Shown: positions 7,023 to 15,643 of the stretch, one piece after another
Numbering within the stretch: the first letter of the stretch is position 1
Layout: each line of letters starts with the position of its first letter
DNA from: Dehalococcoidia bacterium
GTDB lineage: Bacteria; Chloroflexota; Dehalococcoidia; DSTF01; JACRBR01
Direction: 5' to 3'
Length of the DNA: 33,073 nt
Assembly (NCBI GenBank): GCA_040902535.1
Contig: JBBDXD010000028.1
Span: 53,243 to 86,315, forward strand
Translations under genes and position numbers: made by a program
Notes under the pieces: generated by a model
What the model was told of the DNA's origin: nothing
Databases searched by the model: none
Seen by the model: only the letters and a program-made list of their open reading frames with translations

Positions 7023-8387
7023 GTGGCCGACGCAGCGCACACCGATCCGGGGATGACCGGCGAAGCGAAGCCGAACGTCGACATGGAGACGCTTGTTTCG
7101 CTGTGCAAACGGCGCGGATTCATCTTCCAGAGCAGCGAGATCTATGGCGGCCTGCAGGGCGCCTGGGACTACGGCCCGCTCGGCGTCGAAATGACCGGCA
7201 ACATCAAGCGCGCCTGGTGGCGGGCGATGGTGCAGGAGCGCGACGACATCGTCGGGCTCGACGCGTCGATCCTCATGCACCCGGACGTCTGGCGCGCGAG
7301 CGGTCACGTCGAGACGTTCACCGACCCGATGGTCGACTGCCGCAACTGCCAGGGCCGCTTCCGCGCCGACGAGCTGGACTCCGACGTATGCCCCACCTGC
7401 GGCGCGAAGGGCCAGTTCACCGAGCCACGCATGTTCAACCTGATGTTGCGCACGTTCCTCGGGCCGGTGCAGGACGATGCGGCGGTGGTCTACCTGCGGC
7501 CCGAGACGGCGCAGGGCATCTTCGTCAACTTCGAAAACGTGGTGAACACCACGCGGCGCAAGCTGCCGTTCGGCATCGCGCAGATCGGCAAGTCGTTCCG
7601 CAACGAGATTACGCCGCGCAACTTCATCTTTCGCGTCCGCGAGCTGGAGCAGATGGAGATGGAGTACTTCTGCTACCCGGAGACGTCACTCGAACAGCAT
7701 CAGCGTTGGATCGAAGAGCGCCGCTCCTGGTACCGGCGCTTCGGCATGAAGATGGAGAACCTGCGCATCCGCGCCCACGCGCAGGAGGAGCTTTCGCACT
7801 ACTCGCAGGCGACGTCGGACTTCGAGTACCGCTTCCCGATGGGCTGGGGTGAGCTGGAAGGCGTGGCGCACCGCGGCGCCTACGACCTGACGCAGCACGC
7901 GAAGGCCAGCGGCAAGGCGCTCTCGTACTACGACGAGGAGCGCAAGGAGCACATCGTGCCGCACGTCATCGAGCCGGCGCTCGGCGTCGGGCGCTGCATG
8001 CTCGCGTTCATGACCGACGGCTACGACGAAGAGACCGACGACAAGGGCGAGAAGCGCGTCGTGCTGCGGCTGCACTCGGCCATCGCCCCGATCAAAGTCG
8101 CCATCCTGCCGCTGAGCCGCAACGAGAAGCTGGTGCCGGCGGCGCGCAAGGTACACGAACTGGTGCGCAAGCACTGGATGACGCAGTACGACGACGCGCA
8201 GAGCATCGGCCGGCGCTATCGCCGCCAGGACGAGATCGGCACGCCGCTATGCGTGACGGTGGACTTTCAGACCGTCGAAGAGGACGACGCCGTCACGATC
8301 CGCGAGCGCGACAGCATGGCGCAGGTCCGCGTGCCGATCGAAGGCGTCGTCGACGCTCTGCGAGAGCGACTGATCGACGTGTCGTGA
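7023..8387 (+). CDS. glyS: Glycyl-tRNA synthetase (class II, single-chain alpha2 type)
   Basis: Charges tRNA-Gly with glycine in the cytoplasm; 454 residues, close to the roughly 460 usual for the eukaryote/archaea-like homodimeric form. Visible features are [23 protein letters not shown] at the N-terminus, and [10 protein letters not shown]106/C109 and C123/C126 form a zinc-binding insert (CRNC...CPTC). RPETAQGIF (159-167) and [17 protein letters not shown] (class II motif 2, from 192) follow, then motif 3 EPALGVGR (317-324). The C-terminal anticodon-binding domain begins at about 355 with [11 protein letters not shown]. The start is GTG 7023, ten bases after GGAGGT; the longer open frame has no ribosome site. 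Motif 3 reads GVGR where I recall GxDR in many relatives. Its neighbours on both sides are transcribed oppositely, so it stands alone. Confidence 0.95.
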   Translation: MADAAHTDPGMTGEAKPNVDMETLVSLCKRRGFIFQSSEIYGGLQGAWDYGPLGVEMTGNIKRAWWRAMVQERDDIVGLDASILMHPDVWRASGHVETFTDPMVDCRNCQGRFRADELDSDVCPTCGAKGQFTEPRMFNLMLRTFLGPVQDDAAVVYLRPETAQGIFVNFENVVNTTRRKLPFGIAQIGKSFRNEITPRNFIFRVRELEQMEMEYFCYPETSLEQHQRWIEERRSWYRRFGMKMENLRIRAHAQEELSHYSQATSDFEYRFPMGWGELEGVAHRGAYDLTQHAKASGKALSYYDEERKEHIVPHVIEPALGVGRCMLAFMTDGYDEETDDKGEKRVVLRLHSAIAPIKVAILPLSRNEKLVPAARKVHELVRKHWMTQYDDAQSIGRRYRRQDEIGTPLCVTVDFQTVEEDDAVTIRERDSMAQVRVPIEGVVDALRERLIDVS

Positions 8388-8447
8388 AGGAGCTGGATGT
8401 GCCAGTGGCCGTTCTAGTCGAGATCCGCTGCTTGAACGTAGAAGCCT

Positions 8448-8489
8448 AACTCGAAACTGGGAACTGACGACTCAAGACTTACAACTCAA
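8448..8489. repeat. Heptad array 4 (aactNNN/gactNNN), overlapping a stop codon
   Basis: Six units in strict 7-base phase: aactcga, aactggg, aactgac, gactcaa, gacttac, aactcaa. The last unit covers the stop codon (8486-8488) of the convergent nucleotidyl cyclase gene. Confidence 0.8.
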
Positions 8490-9316
8490 TCCCGCCACGC
8501 GACCTCGTACACGCGCACAGGATCGGCGAACCCCTTGAACATCGTGTCGCCGCGGTCGACGAACGTGTGCCCCTTGCCGATGGACAGCTCGCGCACGACG
8601 TTCACCGTGAAGATGGAGCCGCCGTCCGCGTAATCGCAGACGCGCGCGGCGAGGTTCACCGCGACGCCGAACAGGTCGTCGCTGTCCTGCACGGGCTCGC
8701 CCGCGGAAAGGCCGATGCGCACGTCGAGCGGCGGGCCAATATTCGTAGCATTGTGCGCAGCGAACGCACGCTGGATCGCGACGGTGCAGGCAACCGCGCG
8801 CGAGACCGAACTGAACGTCGCGAGGATGCCATCGCCGGTGGCCTTAATGCGGCGCCCGCCGTGATCGTCCAGGCATGACGCCAGGATCTTGTTATGCGCC
8901 GCGACGTGCCGCAGAGCCGCGTCATCGCCGAGGGCGTTGAGCATCGCCGTCGAGCCGGCCAGGTCGGTAAACATGATCGCCCGCAGGCCCGAGTCGATCT
9001 CGCCGGTGTCGGGCGCGGTCTGCCCGTTCGGCAGATCTTCCTGCCGCAGGTGCATCATCGCGTTCACAGTGATCGGTTCGACTTCGATGAAGGTGTCGGC
9101 GACCAGTCCGTGCGCTTCGCTGTGCACCGCCGTCGCCGCCTCCTGCGAAGGCGCCTCGACCAGGCAGTACACGTTGCCCGCGTCAGCGTTCCACCAGTAG
9201 GTGATGTAGCGGACGCCGTACTTCTCTTGGAACTGCAGGTCGCCAATGTGCGCCTGCTCCAGTTGCTCGCGCGTCAAACCCTGCGCGTTCCGATGGACGT
9301 CCATGAACAGCGGCAT
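8486..9316 (-). CDS. DUF4242 domain fused to class III adenylate/guanylate cyclase
   Basis: A 276-residue soluble protein. Residues 1-85 (MPLFMDVHRNAQGLTREQLEQAH, YITYWWNADAGNVYCLVEAPS) match the small ferredoxin-like DUF4242 domain. A linker leads to a class III cyclase domain, about 110-275. The metal-binding aspartates D118 (IMFTDLAGST) and D162 (KATGDGILATF) are present. So are the purine-contacting K158 and the transition-state pair N221/R225 (VAVNLAARVCDYA). It ends with the usual KGFADPVRVYEV. All catalytic residues are present, so it should make a cyclic nucleotide, most likely cAMP given K158. The DUF4242 part is probably a sensor or oligomerisation module (inference). ATG 9316 follows a purine-rich GAGAGAG. 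Confidence 0.88.
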   Translation of the reverse strand: MPLFMDVHRNAQGLTREQLEQAHIGDLQFQEKYGVRYITYWWNADAGNVYCLVEAPSQEAATAVHSEAHGLVADTFIEVEPITVNAMMHLRQEDLPNGQTAPDTGEIDSGLRAIMFTDLAGSTAMLNALGDDAALRHVAAHNKILASCLDDHGGRRIKATGDGILATFSSVSRAVACTVAIQRAFAAHNATNIGPPLDVRIGLSAGEPVQDSDDLFGVAVNLAARVCDYADGGSIFTVNVVRELSIGKGHTFVDRGDTMFKGFADPVRVYEVAWRD

Positions 9317-9350
9317 AGCTCAATCTCTCTCGGTAATGTCGGCATCAACC

Positions 9351-9380
9351 AGTGTAGGACCGGGCGGCAGGGGGCGGGAA
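9351..9380 (-). promoter_or_regulatory. Weak candidate promoter of the cyclase gene
   Basis: On the minus strand TTCCCG (9375-9380), 18 bases, then TACACT (9351-9356). The -10 box is good and the -35 is weak. Transcription would start about 28 bases before the ATG at 9316. Confidence 0.3.
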
Positions 9381-9398
9381 GCATCCAACGGCAAAGAA

Positions 9399-9420
9399 GT
9401 CTCCGTCGAACGGCGGAGAC
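9399..9420 (-). terminator. Intrinsic terminator after the CoA-transferase gene
   Basis: GTCTCCG (9399-9405) and CGGAGAC (9414-9420) form a 7-bp stem with an 8-base loop. On the minus strand the stem is followed by TTCTTTG. It lies 19 bases beyond the stop codon of the CoA-transferase gene. Confidence 0.6.
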
Positions 9421-9438
9421 ACGAGGAGGAGCGCGCGC

Positions 9439-10737
9439 TCACTCGACCGGCGTGCCCAAAACGCCCTTCTCACGCATCGCAGCGATGGCGTCGTCGCTGT
9501 AGCCGGCGCTGCGGAGCACTTCGTCAGTGTGTTCGCCGAGCGTCGGCGAGGGGCCCTGCACGCGCAGCGGCGTCTCCGACATCTGGAGCATCGGTCCCAT
9601 CTGGCGCACGGGCCCCATCAGCGGGTGGTCGAACGACGCCACGAACTCATTCTCCTGCACTTGCGGGTCTTCGAGCAGCTCTTCGGTGAACTTCAGCGGG
9701 CCGGCCGGCACACCCGCGGCATCGAGGATCGTCACCCACTCGTCCGTCGGCTTGGAAGCGAACAGCGCCTCCGCCTGCGCCACGAGTCCGGCGCCGTACT
9801 CCTTGACCTTGGGGTCGCTGGCGTCGACCTCATCCGGGCGCTTGCCGATGCGCCAGTCTTCCATGCTGAGTGCGCCGATCAGCTTCCTGCGCAGCGGCGT
9901 GCTGAGACATCCGACGGCGACGAATCCATCGGCGGTCTTGTAGCACCGATAGTAGATGTTCCCGACGACGGGCCGCACCGCGCTGATGACGCCGATCTGG
10001 TCCTTGTACGGGGCGCCCTGCTTGCGCAGCTCGTTGATCTTGTCGATCGCCGCCTCACGACGTTCCGTATCGACCGCATCGATCGACATGAAGCGCGTGT
10101 TCTGGATCAGCAGGGCGCTCGCCATCAGCGTCGTGCTGATGCACTGGCCCTTGCCGGTACGCTCGCGCGCGTAGAGCGCCGCGCAGATGCCCCACGCGAT
10201 CGCGATGCCCGTCGACAGGTCCGCCGATGGCAGCGCGTTGAGCAGCGGCACGCCGTTTTCCTGGCGCCCCTCGACGGACATCAGGCCCGTCACTGCCTGG
10301 GCGATGATGTCGTAGCCCGGGCGGTGCGAATACGGGCCGCGCCGTCCGAACGCCGTGTTGTCGCAATAGATCAGGCGCGGATTCTTCGCGGAGAGCGTCG
10401 CGTAGTCGATGCCCAGCTTCGGTGCCACGTCCGGCCGGTAGTTCACGATGACGATGTCGCAGCGCTCGGCGAGCCTGTGCGCGACCTCGCGCCCTTCCGC
10501 GGCGGTGAGGTCCAGCACGATGCCGCGCTTGCCGCGGTTGAGCGAGATGTAACCGCGGCCTTCCTTCAGCCCGAGCGGCTGGAAGCCGCGCCAGGGATCG
10601 CCTCCCGGCGGTTCGACCTTGATGACATCGGCGCCCATGTCGGAGAGCAGCATGCCGCCGAAGGGCGCCGCGATGATCTCGGAAAACTCGAGCGCCTTGA
10701 CGCCCACCAGCGGCCCGTTGTGTGCGTTCTCGCCCAT
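9439..10737 (-). CDS. Class III CoA-transferase (CaiB/BaiF family)
   Basis: A 432-residue enzyme of the formyl-CoA/carnitine CoA-transferase family, moving CoA between carboxylic acids. Landmarks in order: GVKALEFSEIIAAPFGGMLLSDMGADVIKVEPPGGDPWR, SLNRGKRGIVLDL, DIVIVNYRPDVAPKLGIDY, and GPYSHRPGYDIIAQAVTGLMS. LPSADLSTGIAIAWGICAALYARERTGKGQ contains D173, at the position of the catalytic aspartate that forms an acyl-enzyme anhydride. A C-terminal PTLGEHTDEVL closes it. ATG 10737 is preceded by AGAGGAC; the longer open frame is not needed. It is monocistronic, with its own candidate promoter and terminator. The substrate cannot be deduced. Confidence 0.9.
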   Translation of the reverse strand: MGENAHNGPLVGVKALEFSEIIAAPFGGMLLSDMGADVIKVEPPGGDPWRGFQPLGLKEGRGYISLNRGKRGIVLDLTAAEGREVAHRLAERCDIVIVNYRPDVAPKLGIDYATLSAKNPRLIYCDNTAFGRRGPYSHRPGYDIIAQAVTGLMSVEGRQENGVPLLNALPSADLSTGIAIAWGICAALYARERTGKGQCISTTLMASALLIQNTRFMSIDAVDTERREAAIDKINELRKQGAPYKDQIGVISAVRPVVGNIYYRCYKTADGFVAVGCLSTPLRRKLIGALSMEDWRIGKRPDEVDASDPKVKEYGAGLVAQAEALFASKPTDEWVTILDAAGVPAGPLKFTEELLEDPQVQENEFVASFDHPLMGPVRQMGPMLQMSETPLRVQGPSPTLGEHTDEVLRSAGYSDDAIAAMREKGVLGTPVE

Positions 10738-10781
10738 CCCGTCCTCTCGTTCCCGGCTCACGCTCCGCGCAGGGTGCGGCC

Positions 10782-10811
10782 AGTATAGGGCGGGGTGCTG
10801 GGAAGGGTGAA
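10782..10811 (-). promoter_or_regulatory. Candidate promoter of the CoA-transferase gene
   Basis: On the minus strand TTCACC (10806-10811), an 18-base spacer, then TATACT (10782-10787). The same TATACT and 18-base spacing occur in the strong tRNA-tuf promoter at 15502-15531. Confidence 0.5.
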
Positions 10812-10872
10812 GCGGGCGGCAGGAGACGTGCATCCCCCGGGAGGTCTCATCCGGCGAGTGAAGGTCGGCCGG

Positions 10873-11127
10873 CTACGGTTGCGTGGAGAGTTCCGCCGCC
10901 TCCGCCTTCTCCAGTTCGAACGCGGCGTGCAGCGCGCGCACCGCAACAGCCGCTCGACCACCTCCTGGTGGTCTTCCAGGAACTCGGTGCGGACGATGAG
11001 GTTCGTCGTGACGAACTTGCCATCGGGCCACATGTCCTTCTCGTCCAGGAATTCGGCGCCACCGGCTTCGAGCTCCAGGCGCGTCGCCCACGGCTCGGGC
11101 GCCCACGCGCCGTCAATCTGGTGTTAA
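10873..11127 (-). pseudogene. Remnant of an SsuA/NrtA-type ABC substrate-binding protein
   Basis: Reading the minus strand from about 11115 gives IDGAWAPEPWATRLELEAGG, then AEFLDEKDMWPDGKFVTTNL and IVRTEFLEDHQEVVERLL. This is the middle/C-terminal part of periplasmic binding proteins for nitrate, taurine or sulfonates. Near 10935-10945 the coding sense jumps by one base into the frame ending LHAAFELEKAEAAELSTQP and TAG at 10873-10875. There is no start codon or N-terminal two-thirds; similarity ends abruptly at about 11127. It is therefore a truncated, frameshifted fossil, left between the ribosomal-protein operon and the CoA-transferase. The bases from there to the terminator at 11175 hold nothing else I recognise. 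Confidence 0.75.
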
Positions 11128-11174
11128 TGGCGGCCAACCTGAAGTGTCAAGACCCCCTCGGACACAGAAGCAGA

Positions 11175-11196
11175 AGGGGCGCCGATTGGCGCCCCT
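11175..11196 (-). terminator. Intrinsic terminator of the tuf-rplA operon
   Basis: AGGGGCGCC-gatt-GGCGCCCCT is a perfect 9-bp stem with a 4-base loop. On the minus strand it is followed by TTCTGCTTCTGTG. It lies about 30 bases past the rplA stop codon, so the operon seems to end here. Confidence 0.75.
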
Positions 11197-11200
11197 CCGA

Positions 11201-11221
11201 GCTGACTGCTGAATGCTGACC
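11201..11221. repeat. Heptad array 5 (gctgact)
   Basis: Three 7-base units gctgact, gctgaat, gctgacc between the rplA stop codon and the terminator stem. Confidence 0.65.
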
Positions 11222-11227
11222 GCTTTC

Positions 11228-11941
11228 TTACGCCGGCGCCTTCATGGCGAGCGTGGGCGCCGGGTCGAGCTTGATGCCGGGGCCCATCGTCGTCGTCATG
11301 GTGATCGTCTTGATGAAGACGCCCTTGCCGCCCGTCGGCTTCGCCTTCACGATCTCCGACAGCAACGAGGCCATGTTCTCCGCCAGCGCCTGCTCGTCGA
11401 AGCTCACTTTGCCGACCGGCACGTGGATGATCGCCGTCCGGTCGAGCCGGAACTCGACGCGGCCCTGGCGCGCATCACGGACGGCTTTCGCCATGTCGTC
11501 CGCGTCGACGACGGTGCCGGAGCGCGGGTTGGGCATCAACCCTTTCGGACCAAGCACGCGGCCCAGGCGGCCGACCTTGCCCATAAGGCTGCGTTCGGCA
11601 AGCGCGACGTCGAAGTCCGTGTGGCCGCCTTCGACCTTCTTGATCAGGTCGTCGCCGCCAACTTCGTCGGCGCCCGCTTCCGTCGCGTTGCGCGCCGCCT
11701 CGCCCTCTGCGAAGACGGCGACTCGGACGGTCTTGCCGAGGCCGTGCGGCAGCAGCGACGTGCCGCGGATCTGCTGGTCGGCGTGACGCGGATCGAGCCC
11801 CGTGCGCAGGTGCAACTCCACCGTCTCATCGAACTTGGCGAACGACGTCTCCTTCGCGAGCTTGATCGCCTCTTCGGGCGAATACAACCGCTCGGGATCG
11901 ACGAGCTTCGCCTTCTCTTCGTACTTCTTGCCTCGCTTCAT
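11228..11941 (-). CDS. rplA: 50S ribosomal protein L1
   Basis: A 237-residue L1, the usual length, forming the L1 stalk at the E site of the large subunit. It often also acts as a translational repressor of its own operon. Diagnostic segments are [58 protein letters not shown] and the C-terminal [23 protein letters not shown]. It is the last gene of the block; a terminator follows, and rplJ and rplL, the usual next genes, are absent. A 123-base gap carrying a palindromic repeat separates it from rplK, longer than is typical for this pair. Confidence 0.97.
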   Translation of the reverse strand: MKRGKKYEEKAKLVDPERLYSPEEAIKLAKETSFAKFDETVELHLRTGLDPRHADQQIRGTSLLPHGLGKTVRVAVFAEGEAARNATEAGADEVGGDDLIKKVEGGHTDFDVALAERSLMGKVGRLGRVLGPKGLMPNPRSGTVVDADDMAKAVRDARQGRVEFRLDRTAIIHVPVGKVSFDEQALAENMASLLSEIVKAKPTGGKGVFIKTITMTTTMGPGIKLDPAPTLAMKAPA

Positions 11942-12034
11942 CTCGCGTTCTCCTCCAGCGACGTCATTCCGCCCTTCGGCGGACCGAGCCGGCGTACTTG
12001 CACTCTGTGTGCGTTCGGCCTCCGTCGCTGCTAT

Positions 12035-12053
12035 CGCGGGCTGAAAGCCCGCG
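12035..12053. repeat. Solo GCGGGC/GCCCGC palindrome between rplK and rplA
   Basis: CGCGGGC-TGAAA-GCCCGCG matches the palindromic half of the composite repeat at 131-151, but the GAACCGC arm is missing. It lies inside the ribosomal operon, in the gap where L1 autoregulatory sites often occur. In the mRNA it would fold into a hairpin. Confidence 0.75.
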
Positions 12054-12064
12054 CTACGTAGCGG

Positions 12065-12490
12065 TCATGCTCCTACTTCGATGCCCATGCTGCGGGCCGT
12101 CCCTTCGATGATCTTCATCGCAGCGTCGACATCTGCTGCGTTCAGATCCTTCATCTTCATCTCGGCGATGCGTTTGACATCGGAGCGCGTGATCGTGCCG
12201 GCCTTCTCGCGCTTCTGCGCGCGGCTCCCCTTTTCGATGCCTGCCGCCTTCTTCAACAGGTCAGACGCCGGCGGTGTCTTGAGGATGAACGAAAACGACC
12301 GATCCTCGAAGATGGTGATCTCCGCCGGGATGATCGTGCCGGCCTGATTCGCCGTCTTCTCGTTGTACTCCTTGCAGAAGCCCATGATGTTGATGCCGTG
12401 CTGGCCCAGCGCCGGGCCGACGGGCGGCGCCGGATTGGCTTTGCCAGCCTCGATCTGCAACGTGAGTACTGCCCGAATCTTCTTTGCCAT
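12065..12490 (-). CDS. rplK: 50S ribosomal protein L11
   Basis: A 141-residue L11, the normal length, binding 23S rRNA at the GTPase-associated centre where EF-Tu and EF-G act. The N-terminal domain is [39 protein letters not shown] and the C-terminal RNA-binding domain runs from [17 protein letters not shown] to MGIEVGA. GGAG is about ten bases before the ATG. It follows nusG after a gap of about 117 bases filled mainly by heptad repeats. Confidence 0.97.
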   Translation of the reverse strand: MAKKIRAVLTLQIEAGKANPAPPVGPALGQHGINIMGFCKEYNEKTANQAGTIIPAEITIFEDRSFSFILKTPPASDLLKKAAGIEKGSRAQKREKAGTITRSDVKRIAEMKMKDLNAADVDAAMKIIEGTARSMGIEVGA

Positions 12491-12504
12491 CGTCGTTACA
12501 CTCC

Positions 12505-12604
12505 GAGTTGTAAGTCGTAAGTCATCAGTCGTAAGCAGACGCCCCCGAAGAGGACGCCCACCGTGAACCGTGAACTTACAACGTAGAACTTACAACTGAC
12601 TACT
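12505..12604. repeat. Heptad arrays 6a and 6b in the nusG-rplK gap
   Basis: 12505-12539 reads gagttgt, aagtcgt, aagtcat, cagtcgt, aagcaga. 12563-12604 reads gtgaacc, gtgaact, tacaacg, tagaact, tacaact, gactact. Both are in strict 7-base phase. They fill most of the space between nusG and rplK inside an essential operon. Confidence 0.8.
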
Positions 12605-12607
12605 CGC

Positions 12608-13246
12608 CTAGAGGCGCTCCACCTGCAAGAAGTCCAGCTCAACCGGCGTCTCGCGTCCGAAGAACGACACCAGCACCTTGACCTTGCCCTTCTCCAGGTT
12701 GATGTCGTCCACCGTGCCGACGAAGTCCTGGAACGGTCCATCGACAATACGGACGCTCTGGCCGACGACAAAGCCGACCTTGACCTTCGGCGCTTCGACG
12801 CGCATCTGGCGCAGGATGCGCTTCACCTCCGGCGGCTCGAGCGGCACCGGCTTCGTGCCCGACCCGACGAACCCCGTCACGCCCGGCGTGTTTCGCACCA
12901 CGAACCACGCGCGGCTCGAATCGATGTCGTCTTCCTTCAGGTCGATCATCTGTACGAGCACGTACCCCGGAAAGATCTTGCGCGCCACCGTCCGGCGCTG
13001 CCCATCCCGGATCTCGATCTCGTCTTCCGTCGGCACGACGACCTGGAAAATCAGATCCTTCGCATCCATGGTCTGGATGCGGTGCTCCAGATTCGTCTTC
13101 ACCTTGTTCTCGTAGCCCGAGTACGTGTGGATCACGTACCAGGAACGGCCTTCCTGGATCGCGGCTTCTTCGGGCGACTCCGCGCCGGCGGGGTCCTGCT
13201 GTTCGATCTCGGCGGCCTGAGCTGCGGCTTTGCCTTTTCGCGCCAT
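12608..13246 (-). CDS. nusG: Transcription termination/antitermination factor NusG
   Basis: A 212-residue NusG that binds RNA polymerase and modulates pausing, Rho termination and coupling to ribosomes. An Ala/Glu-rich N-terminal extension (1-32) precedes the NGN domain (SWYVIHTYSGYENKVKTNLEHRI to about 148, with FPGYVLVQM and NTPGVTGFVG). The KOW domain follows (about 158-212, VGQSVRIVDGPFQDFVGTV). The start lies three bases after the secE stop, and its ribosome site GAGGGA is inside the end of secE, so the two are translationally coupled. Confidence 0.97.
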   Translation of the reverse strand: MARKGKAAAQAAEIEQQDPAGAESPEEAAIQEGRSWYVIHTYSGYENKVKTNLEHRIQTMDAKDLIFQVVVPTEDEIEIRDGQRRTVARKIFPGYVLVQMIDLKEDDIDSSRAWFVVRNTPGVTGFVGSGTKPVPLEPPEVKRILRQMRVEAPKVKVGFVVGQSVRIVDGPFQDFVGTVDDINLEKGKVKVLVSFFGRETPVELDFLQVERL

Positions 13247-13249
13247 GCG

Positions 13250-13579
13250 CTAGTCCCTCAAGATCGTGTTATCCACGAACCAGTTGAATCCGATATCGAC
13301 ACCGCCAAGCATGGCGCCGATCGCGGCGGCGACGACGATCACAGCCACTGTGAGCCGCGTCGTCTCCTCGCGCGTCGGCCACGACACCTTCTTCAGCTCG
13401 CTGATGATGTCGCGGACGTACCCGGGCACCATGCGGTCGAAGAAGCCGCGCTTCCGGGCGGCCTCTGCCTGCGCTGTGGCCTGCTGCTTCTTCTGCGGTC
13501 GCGGCCCCGAAGGCTTGAAGCCCGGCGACTTCGCCGGCGGCTTGGAGATGAGCTGTTGGCGGCGCAGTGCGCGGCTCAT
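13250..13579 (-). CDS. secE: Preprotein translocase subunit SecE
   Basis: A 109-residue SecE of the single-helix type, clamping SecY in the Sec translocon. A basic, Pro/Gln-rich cytoplasmic segment (1-45) leads to the amphipathic helix with the conserved VRDIISELKKVSWPTREET motif. One membrane span follows (about 76-103, LTVAVIVVAAAIGAMLGGVDIGF). GGGAGGA precedes the ATG. rpmG is 15 bases upstream and nusG three bases downstream. Confidence 0.95.
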   Translation of the reverse strand: MSRALRRQQLISKPPAKSPGFKPSGPRPQKKQQATAQAEAARKRGFFDRMVPGYVRDIISELKKVSWPTREETTRLTVAVIVVAAAIGAMLGGVDIGFNWFVDNTILRD

Positions 13580-13594
13580 GTGACGTGTCCTCCC

Positions 13595-13759
13595 TTATCG
13601 GACCTCTCGGTGAGGCCGGTGGATGCGGCACCGCGGACAGAACTTGCTCAACTCCAGCCGGTCGGGGTCGTTTCGCCGGTTCTTCTGCGTGGTATATGTC
13701 CGCTCCTTGCACTCGGTGCAGGCGAGCGTGATGATCTGCCGGTCTTCCTTCTTCGCCAT
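13595..13759 (-). CDS. rpmG: 50S ribosomal protein L33 (zinc-binding form)
   Basis: A short 54-residue gene: [54 protein letters not shown]. Four cysteines (14, 17, 41, 44) make the zinc-binding C+ version of L33. ATG 13759 has GAGGACAG just upstream and the stop is TAA 13595-13597. Its place between tuf and secE is the conserved bacterial order. L33 is a large-subunit protein near the E-site tRNA. Confidence 0.95.
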   Translation of the reverse strand: MAKKEDRQIITLACTECKERTYTTQKNRRNDPDRLELSKFCPRCRIHRPHREVR

Positions 13760-13790
13760 CTGTCCTCAGGTTCGCTCAGGCGGACAATAC

Positions 13791-13820
13791 GGCCCGCCCT
13801 GACAGTGTATCGCGCGGGCC
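13791..13820 (-). other. Hairpin between tuf and rpmG
   Basis: GGCCCGC (13791-13797) and GCGGGCC (13814-13820) can pair across a 16-base loop just after the tuf stop codon. No T-tract follows on the minus strand, so it looks more like an mRNA processing or partial attenuation site than a full terminator. Confidence 0.3.
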
Positions 13821-13838
13821 GGCCGTACCAGTTCGTCG

Positions 13839-15038
<1,200 letters not shown>

Positions 15039-15112
15039 CTCGGGCTACTCCTCCTGCGGCCCCGGCCACGGGGCATGGTCCTGGTCCGGGAAATCCGGAT
15101 CACACTGTATGC

Positions 15113-15162
15113 CGGAACGGCCGGCGTTCCGTGTTCGTGATACCTGTCCGCCTCCGGCGGAC
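15113..15162 (-). other. Two perfect hairpins in the tRNA-tuf spacer
   Basis: CGGAACG-5-CGTTCCG (15113-15131) and GTCCGCC-3-GGCGGAC (15146-15162) are perfect 7-bp stems in the untranslated stretch between tRNA-Thr(GGT) and tuf. No T-tract follows either. They may mark RNA processing that frees the tRNA 3' end, or stabilise the tuf mRNA 5' end. Confidence 0.4.
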
Positions 15163-15172
15163 GCGTTTCTGC

Positions 15173-15248
15173 TGGAGCCCACAATCGGATTCGAACCGAT
15201 GACCTCACCCTTACCAAGGGTGTGCTCTGCCAACTGAGCTATGTGGGC
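15173..15248 (-). tRNA. tRNA-Thr (anticodon GGT)
   Basis: A full cloverleaf can be read. The acceptor stem GCCCACA pairs with TGTGGGC, and the D arm is GCTC...GAGC. The anticodon stem CACCC/GGGTG has loop TTGGTAA, giving anticodon GGT. The T arm is ATCGG-TTCGAAT-CCGAT, discriminator T, and CCA is encoded in the gene. It reads ACC and ACU codons. It is the second tRNA of the operon, just before tuf. Confidence 0.96.
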
Positions 15249-15322
15249 AGATCGGCACGATGTGGTTCCTCGGCGGGCGGGTGAGAATCCCGTCTGCCAA
15301 CCCACCAATGGGGACCCGGATC

Positions 15323-15398
15323 TGGAGCCCGAGAGGGGATTCGAACCCACTAACCTACCGATTACAAATCGGTTGCGCTGCCATTGCGCCACTCGGGC
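15323..15398 (-). tRNA. tRNA-Thr (anticodon TGT)
   Basis: Acceptor stem GCCCGAG/CTCGGGC. The anticodon stem ACCGA/TCGGT has loop TTTGTAA, giving anticodon TGT for ACA and ACG codons. The T loop is TTCGAAT and CCA is encoded. It is the first gene of the tRNA-tuf-rplA transcript. The 74 bases between the two tRNAs show no further tRNA; the tRNA-Tyr and tRNA-Gly found between the threonine tRNAs in some bacteria are absent. Confidence 0.96.
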
Positions 15399-15464
15399 AC
15401 GACGCCCCTTCTCGCGTCCGGACGGCCCGGGCGCCCAAGTAGGCTGGTTGTAAATCTGCCTGAC

Positions 15465-15490
15465 AAAAATAGGCCCCGCCACGTGGCGGG
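15465..15490 (-). terminator. Hairpin plus U-tract in the 5' leader (possible attenuator)
   Basis: CCCGCC-ACGT-GGCGGG (15475-15490) is a perfect palindrome. On the minus strand it is followed by GCC and TATTTTT (15465-15471), the form of an intrinsic terminator. It begins only about five bases after the predicted transcription start of the tRNA-tuf operon. It could attenuate the operon or simply cap the RNA 5' end. Confidence 0.5.
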
Positions 15491-15501
15491 TTTCGCGGCC
15501 C

Positions 15502-15531
15502 AGTATAGGAATCCAGATTCGGACAAGTCAA
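15502..15531 (-). promoter_or_regulatory. Strong housekeeping promoter of the tRNA-tuf-secE-nusG-rplKA operon
   Basis: On the minus strand TTGACT (15526-15531), an 18-base spacer, then TATACT (15502-15507), each 5/6 to the sigma-70 consensus. The start point would be near 15495, about 97 bases before tRNA-Thr(TGT). Confidence 0.8.
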
Positions 15532-15607
15532 GGAATTGGGGCGCGGCGCCGACTTGTCGGTCATTCGCCGCTCGGCTGGGAACGAGCGCCATACGCCGCT
15601 CGACCCG

Positions 15608-15631
15608 TCTTTCAGTCTATCAGTCTTTCAG
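15608..15631. repeat. Short 8-base tandem repeat (tctttcag/tctatcag)
   Basis: Three 8-base units, tctttcag, tctatcag, tctttcag, just past the stop of the LPDTG protein gene. The period is 8, unlike the 7-base arrays elsewhere. Confidence 0.6.
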
Positions 15632-15643
15632 CCGGAGCTTGGC

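Noticed and set aside
15249-15322. An extra tRNA between the two tRNA-Thr genes
   Set aside because: No acceptor, D or T arms can be assembled from the 74 bases.
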